From: Acidimicrobiia bacterium
Lineage (GTDB): Bacteria; Actinomycetota; Acidimicrobiia; ATN3; PSLF01
NCBI GenBank assembly: GCA_040289475.1
Contig: PSLF01000005.1
Location: 113,446 to 153,397, forward strand
DNA length: 39,952 nucleotides
Direction: 5' to 3'
The notes beneath the pieces were generated by a model that was given only the letters and a program-made list of their open reading frames with translations, did no database searches and was not told the DNA's origin. The translations under genes were made by a program, and so were the position numbers. Of the stretch, positions 31,325 to 39,890 are shown in pieces. How positions within the stretch are numbered: position 1 is the stretch's first letter; every line of letters starts with the position of its first letter.

Positions 31325-32651
31325 TCACTTGAACAAAAAGTCTCTGAGACTCGTCACAGAGCCAGGCGCACTCCCGCTAGTAGAAAGGGTCGCTGGCAGA
31401 TCTGGCTCTACGCTGGGTGCCTTGGCGATCGCTAAACGCTCGGGGGCTGTGCCACTTACTCGCCCTCAGGAGCCTACGCCGGGTCCTCGTTTCGACGGCA
31501 GTACTCCCGCCGACGAGCTTGAATCGAGGCTCAGCTTGGCTTCAGATAGCGTGCGGGCAGTTCTAGAGAAGTCCCTCGAGGAGAGAGTCTTAGACCGCGA
31601 CGACCTTTTGCTCTTGATGAATGTGAGAGGTCACGACTTTGATGCGCTCGTGGCGACTGCGGATTGGTGGCGACGGAAGACAGTGGGAAATGTGGTCACC
31701 TACGTCGTCAACCGAAACATCAACTTCACCAACGTTTGTACCATCGGGTGTGGGTTTTGTGCTTTCTCCACAGGTCTTGCCATGGAAGACGCTTACTTTC
31801 TCAGCTTTGATCAAGTCGTCGAGAAGGCTAAAGAATGCTGGGAGCGAGGGGGAACCGAGGTGTGCATCCAGGGGGGGATACATCCCACTATGGACTGGAC
31901 CTACTACCCCGGGCTTTTAAAGGCAATAAAAAAAGAGCTTCCACTTATTCACACGCACGCATTCAGTCCCATGGAGATTATCTGGGGATCTAAGAGCGCG
32001 GGTATACCGGTCGACGAGTACCTCGTGTTGTTGAAGGAGGCTGGCTTGGACACCATCCCAGGAACAGCTGCCGAGATCCTGGACGACTCGGTTCGCCAGA
32101 TCTTGTCGCCGAAGAAGGAATCAGTCGCCGAGTGGGTCGAAGTTGTGACGACGGCGCACTCGCTGGGCATCCGCTCTACTGCTACGATCATGTTCGGCCA
32201 CGTCGAGACCGTAGAGCACCGAGTTGAACATCTGCTGTTGATAAGGCAAATCCAGAAAGAAACCGGCGGATTTACAGAGTTTGTCCCGCTTCCATTCATC
32301 CACGAGTTTTCTCCAATGTACCTTCAGGGAAAGTGCGGCCCAGGACCCACCCGCCTCGACTCGGTGCGACTACATGCCGTGGTCCGCTTAGCTTTGAGGG
32401 GCTACATAAACAACATTCAAGCAAGTTGGGTAAAGCTGGGTGTGGACGGTGTCCAAGAGTGTCTACAAGCGGGATGCAACGACTTCGGTGGCACCCTGAT
32501 GGAGGAGTCCATATCTCGGCTGGCGGGAGCTAGGAACGGGCAGGAGCTTTGGGTAGACGAGATTGCTGCTGCCATTAGGGCCATAGGTAGAATCCCGAAG
32601 CAACGAAGCACCACCTACGGGGATCCTCCCCGAGATCCACTTCCTGTCTGA
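31308..32651 (+). CDS. cofH: FO synthase subunit 2 (radical SAM, CofH)
   Basis: Joins tyrosine-derived hydroxybenzyl to 5-amino-6-ribitylaminouracil, the CofG substrate. The cluster motif is CTIGCGFC (Cys144, 148, 151) in NRNINFTNVCTIGCGFCAF. Other CofH blocks are EVCIQGGIHPTMDWTYY, IHTHAFSPMEI, GLDTIPGTAAEIL, ATIMFGHVE and NDFGGTLMEE. The 447 residues include ~75 extra N-terminal residues. GTG 31308 overlaps cofG by 17 bases and lacks a ribosome-binding site. TTG 31329, five bases past the cofG stop with GAAGGGA upstream, is probably the real start and would trim seven residues. The gene ends 27 bases before the convergent GT4 gene. Confidence 0.95.
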   Translation: MTEGNDHLNKKSLRLVTEPGALPLVERVAGRSGSTLGALAIAKRSGAVPLTRPQEPTPGPRFDGSTPADELESRLSLASDSVRAVLEKSLEERVLDRDDLLLLMNVRGHDFDALVATADWWRRKTVGNVVTYVVNRNINFTNVCTIGCGFCAFSTGLAMEDAYFLSFDQVVEKAKECWERGGTEVCIQGGIHPTMDWTYYPGLLKAIKKELPLIHTHAFSPMEIIWGSKSAGIPVDEYLVLLKEAGLDTIPGTAAEILDDSVRQILSPKKESVAEWVEVVTTAHSLGIRSTATIMFGHVETVEHRVEHLLLIRQIQKETGGFTEFVPLPFIHEFSPMYLQGKCGPGPTRLDSVRLHAVVRLALRGYINNIQASWVKLGVDGVQECLQAGCNDFGGTLMEESISRLAGARNGQELWVDEIAAAIRAIGRIPKQRSTTYGDPPRDPLPV

Positions 32652-32678
32652 ATCGAGAGAGATGCTAAGACGACACTA

Positions 32679-34019
32679 CTAGGGTCTCTTGGCTCTTCGG
32701 CGTTGTAGCTGCTCGGCTTTGGCGAACGCCAGTTCTTTGTAGAGCATCGAAATATCGGATACGAGCCGCTCTTCTCCGTAGGCGTCTTTAACCAATCGAG
32801 CCGACACCTCGAGCTGTGCTTTGGGAGTCTCTACTGCTTCGAGAATTGCCTCGGCTAGGTGGTCGGCGGTGCGCTTTTGCGCAAGGACTCCCTGTCCTGC
32901 GGTGGCGAAAAGCTCGGCCACTCCACCCACGTCGGTGGAGGCAACGGGGCGCCTAGAAGCTATAGCTTCGACTAGAGCCACTGGAAACCCCTCATTTTTG
33001 GACGACAAAGCGACGACATCGCAGGCGGCATATAGCATCGCGAGATCTCGCTGCCATCCGACAAGTCGGATCTCGACGCCGAGCTTACCCCCCAGCTCGA
33101 CGACTTGCTCCCGCAAAGGACCGTCGCCAGCCACCAACAAAACTACCTTTGAAGATTTGTGGGCAGCTATGGCGCCCACGGCCTCAACCATAAGAAGGGG
33201 ATCTTTAATAGGAACTAGGCGTGCGACCCAACCTATGCAAAGAGCAGTCTCTGGTACACCGAACGCCTGTCGTGCCGCACGTTTTGGAGGGATCTCGTCA
33301 AAGCGATCCAGAGGAATTCCGAGGGGGACAAGCCGAATCTTTTTTCTCGAGATTCCAGCCGACGCGAGCTCTTCTATTTGGGAAGGCGTAATCGCGATAA
33401 CGCAGTCAGACATCGACGCGAGGACTGTCTCCCACGCCCTCACTGCTGCGGAGACTGCAGGAGAGAAGTATCCCTCGAAAGTGTTCCCGTGAAAGGTGTG
33501 AATCACGATGGGAACCCCGGTCAGGTGTGCTGCTATTCGCCCGAGAGTTCCAGCCTTAGCCATGTGAGTATGGACTATGTCTGGTCGCAAGCGGCGTAGC
33601 AGCGTTACTAACTTGGCCAACGTAGCGAGATCAGTTGTAGGTCGAGGTGCGCGACTCAATGTTTCGATGATTTCGAGTGGGAGTTCTTGACGTTTTTCCG
33701 GTTCGATCAAATCTAAGTAGTTCCCCTCCCTTTCGTCTTCGATACCGCTTACTAGAACGCTTTGGAAGGCAGGAGGACTGAGCTTCGAGGTGAGTAGGGT
33801 AGCTTGGACCGATGGCCCTCCGATGTTGAGGCGAGTAATAACTCTACAGATTTTGAGGGGCAGCAAGACTTTTAGGCGCTGATCGATCTCGGAGCGTGTT
33901 GGGTAGGATTCTTTGGTGCCGCTCAGGTCTCGTGGGGGATCCTGGGAGCGACTTTCGCCCACTTCTGGCGGGTTGTCGCTCGTCCCGTCTATCGCTGGCT
34001 TGTGTAACTGAGGATCCAC
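32679..34019 (-). CDS. GT4-family glycosyltransferase
   Basis: A 446-residue GT-B enzyme. The first ~48 residues are polar and unlike the family. The catalytic part begins at ICRVITRLNIGGPSVQATLL (GG loop), continues with RPDIVHTHMAKAGTLGR and HTFHGNTFEGYF, and enters the donor domain at IGWVARLVPIKDPLLMVEA. The E-x7-E motif is KNEGFPVALVEAI (about 340-352), followed by STDVGGVAELF. The HTHMAKAGTLGR and HTFHGNTFEGYF blocks are frequent in GT4 enzymes of capsule clusters. GTG 34019 gives a 31-base overlap with the epimerase gene upstream; a TTG shortly before ICRVITRL is an alternative. Epimerase and transferase are one leftward unit. The sugar is unknown. Confidence 0.87.
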   Translation of the reverse strand: MDPQLHKPAIDGTSDNPPEVGESRSQDPPRDLSGTKESYPTRSEIDQRLKVLLPLKICRVITRLNIGGPSVQATLLTSKLSPPAFQSVLVSGIEDEREGNYLDLIEPEKRQELPLEIIETLSRAPRPTTDLATLAKLVTLLRRLRPDIVHTHMAKAGTLGRIAAHLTGVPIVIHTFHGNTFEGYFSPAVSAAVRAWETVLASMSDCVIAITPSQIEELASAGISRKKIRLVPLGIPLDRFDEIPPKRAARQAFGVPETALCIGWVARLVPIKDPLLMVEAVGAIAAHKSSKVVLLVAGDGPLREQVVELGGKLGVEIRLVGWQRDLAMLYAACDVVALSSKNEGFPVALVEAIASRRPVASTDVGGVAELFATAGQGVLAQKRTADHLAEAILEAVETPKAQLEVSARLVKDAYGEERLVSDISMLYKELAFAKAEQLQRRRAKRP

Positions 34020-34933
34020 TCGACCGTCCGTGCCAATCCCTCTTCAAAGCTAGTTCTAGGGGACCACCCGAGGACTCGTTCCGCCTTGGAGATGTCGGCT
34101 TGGGAGTCCTTGACATCGCCGGAGCGCGGACTTGCGAACTTTGGATCTATCTTCACTTCCGTTATAGCCTCTAGAACTCTCAGAAGTTCGAGAATCGAGT
34201 GTCTGCCCCCCGCTGCGATGTTGAAGACTTCGTGTTTTCCGCAATCCACTTCGACCGCTTTGGATATGGCAGCGGCAACATCCGATACGAAGGTGAAATC
34301 TCTAGTTTGGCTCCCGTCCCCATACACAACGGGTCTGCGCCCGCAAATAAGTGCTTCCGTAAACAGGGGAATCGCAGCGGCGTAGGGAGAGTCGGGTCTT
34401 TGGCGGGGCCCATAGACGTTGAACAGCCGCAAAATTACAGTGGAAATTCCAAACAAATCGGAAAAAACGCGGCAGTACTGCTCCCCAGCTACTTTGCTTA
34501 CCGCATAGGGAGAGCGAGGATTGAGAGGTGCCGACTCGAGCGTCGGTAGAGGAGCGGTTCCTCCATAGACCGAAGACGACGAGCCAAATATGAACTTCTC
34601 CACTCCGGCGTCTCGGGCGGCAGTCAGCAGTGTTACAGTTCCGCCGGTGTTTACCCTATCCGACCCTATCGGATCGTCTATTGAGAGCCCCACTGCTCTC
34701 GCGGCGGCTAGGTGGACTACGCAAAAGGCGCCCGCAACGGCCTTTCGCGCGACTTGTTCGTCTGTGATGTCGGCGACGATCAACTCGGTATCGATTCCGG
34801 ATAGGTTTTCCTCTATCCCCGTGGAGAGATCGTCTATAACTCGCACGTGGTAACCGCGGGACAACAATGCCTCAACGGTGTGGGATCCGATGAACCCCGC
34901 TCCGCCGGTGACCAGGACAGCCCCGCCTTTCAT
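33989..34933 (-). CDS. NAD-dependent sugar epimerase (UDP-glucose/UDP-GlcNAc 4-epimerase-like)
   Basis: A 314-residue extended SDR. VLVTGGAGFIGSHTVEALL (6-24) binds NAD, VIDDLSTGIEENL follows, GSSSSVYGGTAPLPTLE provides the Ser site, and SPYAVSKVAGEQYC the YxxxK pair. RLFNVYGPRQRPDSPYAAAIPLF is the WbpP-like substrate loop, and YGDGSQTRDFTFVSDV and GWSPRTSFEEGLARTVEW complete the fold. WbpP-type enzymes interconvert UDP-GlcNAc and UDP-GalNAc, GalE-type UDP-Glc and UDP-Gal; which applies is not decided by sequence alone. ATG 34933 lies 33 bases after the preceding GT gene, and the 3' end overlaps the following GT4 gene. The epimerase remnant at 27127 resembles its C-terminus. Confidence 0.88.
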   Translation of the reverse strand: MKGGAVLVTGGAGFIGSHTVEALLSRGYHVRVIDDLSTGIEENLSGIDTELIVADITDEQVARKAVAGAFCVVHLAAARAVGLSIDDPIGSDRVNTGGTVTLLTAARDAGVEKFIFGSSSSVYGGTAPLPTLESAPLNPRSPYAVSKVAGEQYCRVFSDLFGISTVILRLFNVYGPRQRPDSPYAAAIPLFTEALICGRRPVVYGDGSQTRDFTFVSDVAAAISKAVEVDCGKHEVFNIAAGGRHSILELLRVLEAITEVKIDPKFASPRSGDVKDSQADISKAERVLGWSPRTSFEEGLARTVEWILSYTSQR

Positions 34934-34966
34934 GGATCGACGGGCACGGGAAGTTCCGCGCCTCTG

Positions 34967-36103
34967 TCAGGCGCCTGCTCTGGCTGAGGCTGCCGATGCC
35001 AGCATCGCAAAGAGTTTTTCTCCGACAGCCTCTTCCCGGTGGTGGTTGTAGACCCAGTAATGTGCTGCCGCAGCAACTTGCTCTCTAAGATTTGCATCCA
35101 GCGAGTAACGAATTGCAGCGTAAATCTCTTGTTCAGAGCGAGCACATAGAATCGGGGGCTGCTCGCCATAGGCAACCTCGGCCGCTCCGAGGTCTACGTA
35201 GCCTAGCACCGGTCTTCCCGCGGCCATAGCCTCCAGTGCGATGGTTCCCAGACCGGGGGAGTCGAAGTCGTCGACCACGAGGTCGGCCTCCAAGAATTGG
35301 CGGGCCAGTTCTAATCGATCTAAGTGTGGCAGCCAGTTTACTTGAGAAGCTAGGCCAAGTTTTTCTATCACCCGCACCGTTGCTTCGGACTCTCGCCCCC
35401 GGTATACCAAAACAAGTTCGAGTTTGATTCCTTCGGAGAGGAGCCGTGCGCATGCCCTGAAGAGGCGGTCTCCAGATTTGATCAAACGGTCTCTCTCGAA
35501 CTCGGCCCAATCGACCCTGGCAGGATAGAAGATACGAAGGACCGGATTGGCCGGGCGAAGGGCGGGACGAGTTGGGGCAACTTGAATGGGGAAGGGTAAG
35601 AACCTGTTGTGGCTTATGCCCATGTTGTGCAGGATAGTCGCGTGTTCTGGTTGCGTATGAAGAACAGCAGCAGCTCCTTCGAGTGCCTTTCGATAAGCCT
35701 TGCCCTGTGATCCCTCGTCATAACCCAATGACTTCAGATCTCCTGGCAGCGCCAAGTGAACGTATGGCTTTCCGGTTCCTGGAGCGAGGGACGCGTATAG
35801 TCCGATCGAAAACACCACGTGGTACTCGCTAGCCAGCCTTTTTAGAAGTGCCTTCTCAGATCTCCGCGCGAAGAGGCCAGCCCCTCCCCCCATTCCTGAA
35901 GGATCGAAGCGGATTACCCAATCACTGCCTGCGGGCGGTCGGACATTCGGCGCAAAGGCCGGAATGGAATCCTCTTCGTCTTGGGGAAGAAACAAGTCGG
36001 CTCTAGCTCCGTAGTTCCGGAGTGTGCGCGTGAAAAGATAACCGGTGCCCGCCATATTGCCGAGCACCGCTACCCGCAAGATTGAGCTTTGAAAAGCTGC
36101 CAC
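34967..36103 (-). CDS. GT4-like glycosyltransferase with altered E-x7-E motif
   Basis: A 378-residue GT-B protein. LRVAVLGNMAGTGYLFTRTLRNYG (about 9-32) resembles GT4 acceptor-domain starts. PYVHLALPGDLKSLGYDEGSQGKAYRKAL and VLHTQPEHATILHNMG form the middle, RIFYPARVDWAEFERDR starts the donor half, and DDFDSPGLGTIALEAMAAGRPVLGYVD is the motif region (about 278-304). There the first Glu of the usual E-x7-E is replaced by Pro while the second is kept, so it belongs to a divergent subgroup. GTG 36103 has GAGGG about ten bases upstream; TTG 36079 is an alternative. It is first of a three-gene leftward set with the epimerase and another GT4. Specificity is unknown. Confidence 0.78.
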   Translation of the reverse strand: MAAFQSSILRVAVLGNMAGTGYLFTRTLRNYGARADLFLPQDEEDSIPAFAPNVRPPAGSDWVIRFDPSGMGGGAGLFARRSEKALLKRLASEYHVVFSIGLYASLAPGTGKPYVHLALPGDLKSLGYDEGSQGKAYRKALEGAAAVLHTQPEHATILHNMGISHNRFLPFPIQVAPTRPALRPANPVLRIFYPARVDWAEFERDRLIKSGDRLFRACARLLSEGIKLELVLVYRGRESEATVRVIEKLGLASQVNWLPHLDRLELARQFLEADLVVDDFDSPGLGTIALEAMAAGRPVLGYVDLGAAEVAYGEQPPILCARSEQEIYAAIRYSLDANLREQVAAAAHYWVYNHHREEAVGEKLFAMLASAASARAGA

Positions 36104-36177
36104 GTACTTATACCCTCTGAATCAATGGATCAGGCACCCATATATATTTTCGGATGCGCAAGCTCACATATTGTGGC

Positions 36178-36195
36178 GCTCTGTTACACCAGAGC
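36178..36195. other. Perfect hairpin in the longest intergenic gap
   Basis: GCTCTG (36178-36183) and CAGAGC (36190-36195) pair around a TTACAC loop in the 176-base gap (36104-36279) between two leftward genes. No T tract follows on either strand, so it is not a typical terminator. The rest of the gap is AT-rich around 36140-36150 and 36222-36240 and may hold the promoter of the downstream GT-epimerase-GT operon, but I cannot place -35/-10 boxes convincingly. No gene is credible here. Confidence 0.35.
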
Positions 36196-36279
36196 AGATG
36201 CCAAAGCAATGTTGTCGGATTCTATATCGATAGATACGATTACGCGGCGATGCCCGAAACTCGGATTCCCCTTCACTCG

Positions 36280-38862
36280 TTAGTGGCGGCTTTTCTCCAG
36301 AATAGCTACAAAGCATGGTTCTAAGGGGGTTCGGTTTTGGGTAAGTTCTCCGGAAACGTTCTTCTCCTTCGCCCCCGCCTCAGTTGAAGGTGGCGCTGTC
36401 GCGGTCACTTCTCCCAAGGAATTGGCCACGTCTGCGCTGTAGTCGAATCGACGTAGATAATACCTGAGCAGTTCAACAGCTTCTGTGACGTAGCCGTCGC
36501 GGGCCAGTGTGTTTGCCATGTCTACTGTAACTCTAGCGTCGCCTAGCTCGAATCCATGGCATCCGGCGTCAAAAATCAACTTTTTATCGTCCAAGGCTAA
36601 AGCGGTCTTCATGAGCTCCGCATCGACATCTAAGTCGTACGGATTGTACCGACGAGCTAGCTGGAGTGCCTCGATTGCGACCAACAGCTTGGACCGGTCG
36701 ACTGACAAGGGCTTCTCGAAGAAACTGTTGCCTCTGGCACCACCCCAATAGTTCATCAGCTCCCCACGGGTCTTGTAAAAGCGCGCTTCTTCTGGGCTTA
36801 AGCGGATTCCTTCGAGGAGGGCTCGGTCAGCGCTTTCTAAAGCCTCGACCTGTGTATTGGGGGATTTTGCCAGCCAAGCCTCAATTCTCGAAACCTCGTA
36901 CTGGTCGTAGCGGTACCTAGATTCCCAGGGGTTGCGGCGGACCGCCTTGTCGATCAAGTCCCGGGTGGAGGACGCATAGTCCCGCACGACGCCTTCTAGT
37001 GAGGGATTGTTGCCCTGTGCCCACTGCTGCATTGCTGACTTGGCGGACTCCTGTTCAGGCACGAATTTTCTGTATATGTGGTCTGCGCGATAGGGGCGAA
37101 CAGATTGCCAGGCCAGTGGGACCGCGAGAACTACGTACGCCACCGCGAATATCGCTGTCGAAACCCTCAGTTTCTCTGGGACAAAGTCCTGTCTTCTCGA
37201 GCGAGATTTTTTACCGAGGGCTGGATTTGCCTTTTTCCTGGCTGTCGCCGCTTTTTTCGACTTCGAATCAATTTTTTTGAAGGAGTCCTTTGCATCCACT
37301 GAAGAGTTCGAGGCACTGCGAATGGGCTTCGAAACAGCGTTTGAGCCTTTCTTGAACCGCGATTCGTTGTAGATACCTTCTTCTGCGTCCTTTGCTCTCT
37401 GGCGCAGCCTAGAAGCTAGTACCTTTACCAATCTTGGCGGTACGAGCTCTTCGGGTTCGATCCGGATGCTTTTTGCTGCATCTGATAGAGCCGGCCTGGA
37501 GAGATAGGCAAGTTTTGCCGTAAGGGGGGCTAGAGTGTAGAGCAGAAACGTTATTCCTATCTGATTGACGTTAAAGCTCTCTACCACTAGGAACGAGAGC
37601 ACCGATATCGTTCCGCCCCCTATCAGCAAGCGCAACTCTCGCAGCTCCGAATTGACTTTGAATCCTCGCCTGAAACGCTGAGCCACGATTGTCTCGGCAC
37701 GTTTGCAGGCGTTTGCCATGCGCCAAGCGGGGACGAAAACTGCGCCTAGCAGCCACAGAAACGCGCCGAGCCCCAAAATCCCGGCCGAGTAGAACCAAGA
37801 GATAAAGACGTTATGAGGTCCGTTGGCAATTTGATTGGGTCCGTATAGCCTGAAAAACTCGAATCCTTGATATCGCAGAAAAACAACGCGAAAAGTGTCG
37901 ATTCCCCATCCAAATATGGGCCTATCTAGGCCTGCCCTGATTCCTGCCTCCCAAAGTAGAATCCGCTGTCGGCTGGAGGAGTCGCCTGCAGAGAACATCG
38001 ACAAAAGTCGGGAAAACAAGTTGGTCCTTCCTCTCAGAACCAGAGCCGCGAACAAAAAGGCAATTACCGAAGCCCCAGCGGTTGCCAAGAATGGAGCCGG
38101 TCGCTTGCGTATCTCAGGGGAAAACAACATACCGAGCGCTACTGCGACCACTGCTAGCGCAGCCCACGAGCCGCGACTCTGAGTCTGAAGAATTTCCAAG
38201 AAGGCCAATCCTGCGAATACCCAGCCAATTCCCTTTACCAAAAGGTCCGAGGAGATGGCTATGAGTACCACCGCGATCGGTAAACAGATGGCCAAGAAGC
38301 CGGCGAAGTGATTGGGGTTCCCATACGTCGAGAAGATAGACGACGTCTTAAAAGAGGCAGCACCCCAAAGTTCCCAGTCGAGCTTTATGCGGCCCTCAGT
38401 TACGAAGGTGACATACTGGAGCACGCCGTAGATAGCCGATAACAGGCCACCGACAAAGACGAGACTATAAAACGCTGATTTGACCTGACGTTTGTCGTCG
38501 AATACATCGGCGGTAGCGAGGCCGAGAATAGTAAAAGCCGCTATCGAAATAAGGCCGTCGTATGACTTATAGAAGCCCAAGATCGATATAACTTTTGCGA
38601 AACTCGCTGCGGTGGCAAGTCCAGTTGTGACTAGCAGGGCTAGCATCGGCAGTTCTATACCGGTCTTAGGGTAGATGAGCCTGCGCCGCTGAACAGTCTC
38701 GGCGATCCACAATCCGACTATTACGATTGTCGCTACCAAAACGAGGGTGAACTTGGTGAGGTTGAAAACGTCAAAGGTATCGGTGTTGAAGGCCAGTGGT
38801 ACGGCAGCCATCAGGAATACGATCGTCCAGCGCCTTGCCGTACGCAAACGATCGCTCAACAT
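36280..38862 (-). CDS. Wzy_C / O-antigen-ligase-like membrane protein with Lys-rich linker and TPR tail
   Basis: An 860-residue protein. About eleven hydrophobic segments between residues 12 and 455 contain the Wzy_C signature: TQSRGSWAAL (227-236), RQRILLWEAGIRAGLDRPIFGWGIDTF (298-324) and GPHNVFISWFYSAGILGLG (348-366, conserved His350). Such proteins polymerise or ligate lipid-linked glycan outside the cytoplasmic membrane. Residues ~500-560 are a basic, Lys/Ser-rich linker (KKIDSKSKKAATARKKA), followed by one more membrane helix (566-584) and ~215 residues of TPR-like helices, so that the tail faces out. ATG 38862 is 50 bases from a divergent SDR gene. Whether it acts as polymerase, glycan ligase or protein O-glycosylase is not settled by sequence. 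Confidence 0.88.
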   Translation of the reverse strand: MLSDRLRTARRWTIVFLMAAVPLAFNTDTFDVFNLTKFTLVLVATIVIVGLWIAETVQRRRLIYPKTGIELPMLALLVTTGLATAASFAKVISILGFYKSYDGLISIAAFTILGLATADVFDDKRQVKSAFYSLVFVGGLLSAIYGVLQYVTFVTEGRIKLDWELWGAASFKTSSIFSTYGNPNHFAGFLAICLPIAVVLIAISSDLLVKGIGWVFAGLAFLEILQTQSRGSWAALAVVAVALGMLFSPEIRKRPAPFLATAGASVIAFLFAALVLRGRTNLFSRLLSMFSAGDSSSRQRILLWEAGIRAGLDRPIFGWGIDTFRVVFLRYQGFEFFRLYGPNQIANGPHNVFISWFYSAGILGLGAFLWLLGAVFVPAWRMANACKRAETIVAQRFRRGFKVNSELRELRLLIGGGTISVLSFLVVESFNVNQIGITFLLYTLAPLTAKLAYLSRPALSDAAKSIRIEPEELVPPRLVKVLASRLRQRAKDAEEGIYNESRFKKGSNAVSKPIRSASNSSVDAKDSFKKIDSKSKKAATARKKANPALGKKSRSRRQDFVPEKLRVSTAIFAVAYVVLAVPLAWQSVRPYRADHIYRKFVPEQESAKSAMQQWAQGNNPSLEGVVRDYASSTRDLIDKAVRRNPWESRYRYDQYEVSRIEAWLAKSPNTQVEALESADRALLEGIRLSPEEARFYKTRGELMNYWGGARGNSFFEKPLSVDRSKLLVAIEALQLARRYNPYDLDVDAELMKTALALDDKKLIFDAGCHGFELGDARVTVDMANTLARDGYVTEAVELLRYYLRRFDYSADVANSLGEVTATAPPSTEAGAKEKNVSGELTQNRTPLEPCFVAILEKSRH

Positions 38863-38912
38863 GGAAGTTTGTGGATTCGAGTAGAAGGGACGACCACGGT
38901 GGAAACGCTGGA

Positions 38913-39890
38913 ATGAGCAGAAAGGTAGTGGTGACTGGGGGAGCCGGTTACATCGGCTCCCATGTAGTAGACGCGCTCGTAAGACAGGGAGCCGAAGTCT
39001 TCGTTATAGACGATCTCTCCTCGGGCAGTACCGAAAACATCTCTCGTCATTTTGGATCCGAAAACTTTCACTTCATAAAAGCATCCGTCTTGGACGAAAA
39101 GGTAGTCGACCAGTTCGTCGCCGGATCCGAGCTTGTTTTTCATTTAGCAGCTGCAGTAGGAGTTCGAACGATAGTAGAACAGCCCCTAGAATCGCTACTA
39201 GTAAACGTAGAGGGAACTCGGGTCGTCCTCGACGCTGCATGGAGGCACGGAGTTCGGTTGGTTTTTGCCTCGACTTCAGAAGTGTACGGCAAGGCATCTC
39301 GAGTTCCCTTCTCCGAAACCGATGACCGACTGCTTGGTCCAACAACGGTCCACCGGTGGGGATATGCGACGGCCAAGGCATTAGACGAGCACCTCGCTTT
39401 TGCATACGCCGACAAAGGTCTTTCGGTTTGTATTCTGCGGTACTTCAACTCGTACGGCCCTCGATTGGATCCCAAGGGGTACGGTTCGGTCGTCGCGACC
39501 TTCATTCGCCAGTCCTTGGCCGGTGAACCCCTAACCATTCATGGAGACGGAAAACAGACCCGTTGCTTTACCTACATAGATGACACGGTTCAGGGTACTC
39601 TTCTGGCAGCTGAGACGGTAACATCCGGAGCGGAAGTCTTCAACTTGGGGAGCACAGAGGAAATTTCCGTTCTCGACCTTGCGATAAAGATTAGGGAGCT
39701 TCTCGGGTCGGAGTCCGAGCTTCGTTTCGTGCCCTACGAGGAGTACTACGGTCCTGGTTTTGAGGACACCAGGCGCCGCGTTCCCGATGTCGACAGGGCC
39801 TTTCGCATTTTGGGGTGGAAGGCCAAGGTCGGTCTGGAAGAGGGACTGCGAAGGACGATCTCGTGGTGGAAGGAACGGCATGGAATCTGA
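38913..39890 (+). CDS. NAD-dependent nucleotide-sugar epimerase/decarboxylase (extended SDR)
   Basis: From ATG 38913 the protein has 325 residues: KVVVTGGAGYIGSHVVDAL (4-22) for NAD, FVIDDLSSGSTENISRHFG, LVFASTSEVYGKASRVPFSE, HRWGYATAKALDEH with the YxxxK pair, RYFNSYGPRLDPKGYGSVVATFIRQSL, and HGDGKQTRCFTYIDD. The STSEVYG and QTRCFTYIDD blocks place it near UDP-glucuronate decarboxylases and related epimerases rather than classic GalE; the product is uncertain. The frame is open upstream to 38796, inside the opposite-strand Wzy_C gene, but those residues are unrelated. Its 3' end overlaps the next gene by 11 bases. Confidence 0.85.
   Translation: MSRKVVVTGGAGYIGSHVVDALVRQGAEVFVIDDLSSGSTENISRHFGSENFHFIKASVLDEKVVDQFVAGSELVFHLAAAVGVRTIVEQPLESLLVNVEGTRVVLDAAWRHGVRLVFASTSEVYGKASRVPFSETDDRLLGPTTVHRWGYATAKALDEHLAFAYADKGLSVCILRYFNSYGPRLDPKGYGSVVATFIRQSLAGEPLTIHGDGKQTRCFTYIDDTVQGTLLAAETVTSGAEVFNLGSTEEISVLDLAIKIRELLGSESELRFVPYEEYYGPGFEDTRRRVPDVDRAFRILGWKAKVGLEEGLRRTISWWKERHGI

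Noticed and set aside
25862-34933. The two epimerase-GT4 pairs as a recent duplication flanking the F420 genes
   Set aside because: The GT4 proteins at 25862-27130 and 32679-34019 belong to clearly different subgroups, so the similar gene order is not evidence of a recent duplication.
36089-36283. 64-codon rightward frame in the 176-base gap
   Set aside because: No ribosome-binding site, overlaps both flanking genes on the opposite strand, and has no recognisable feature.
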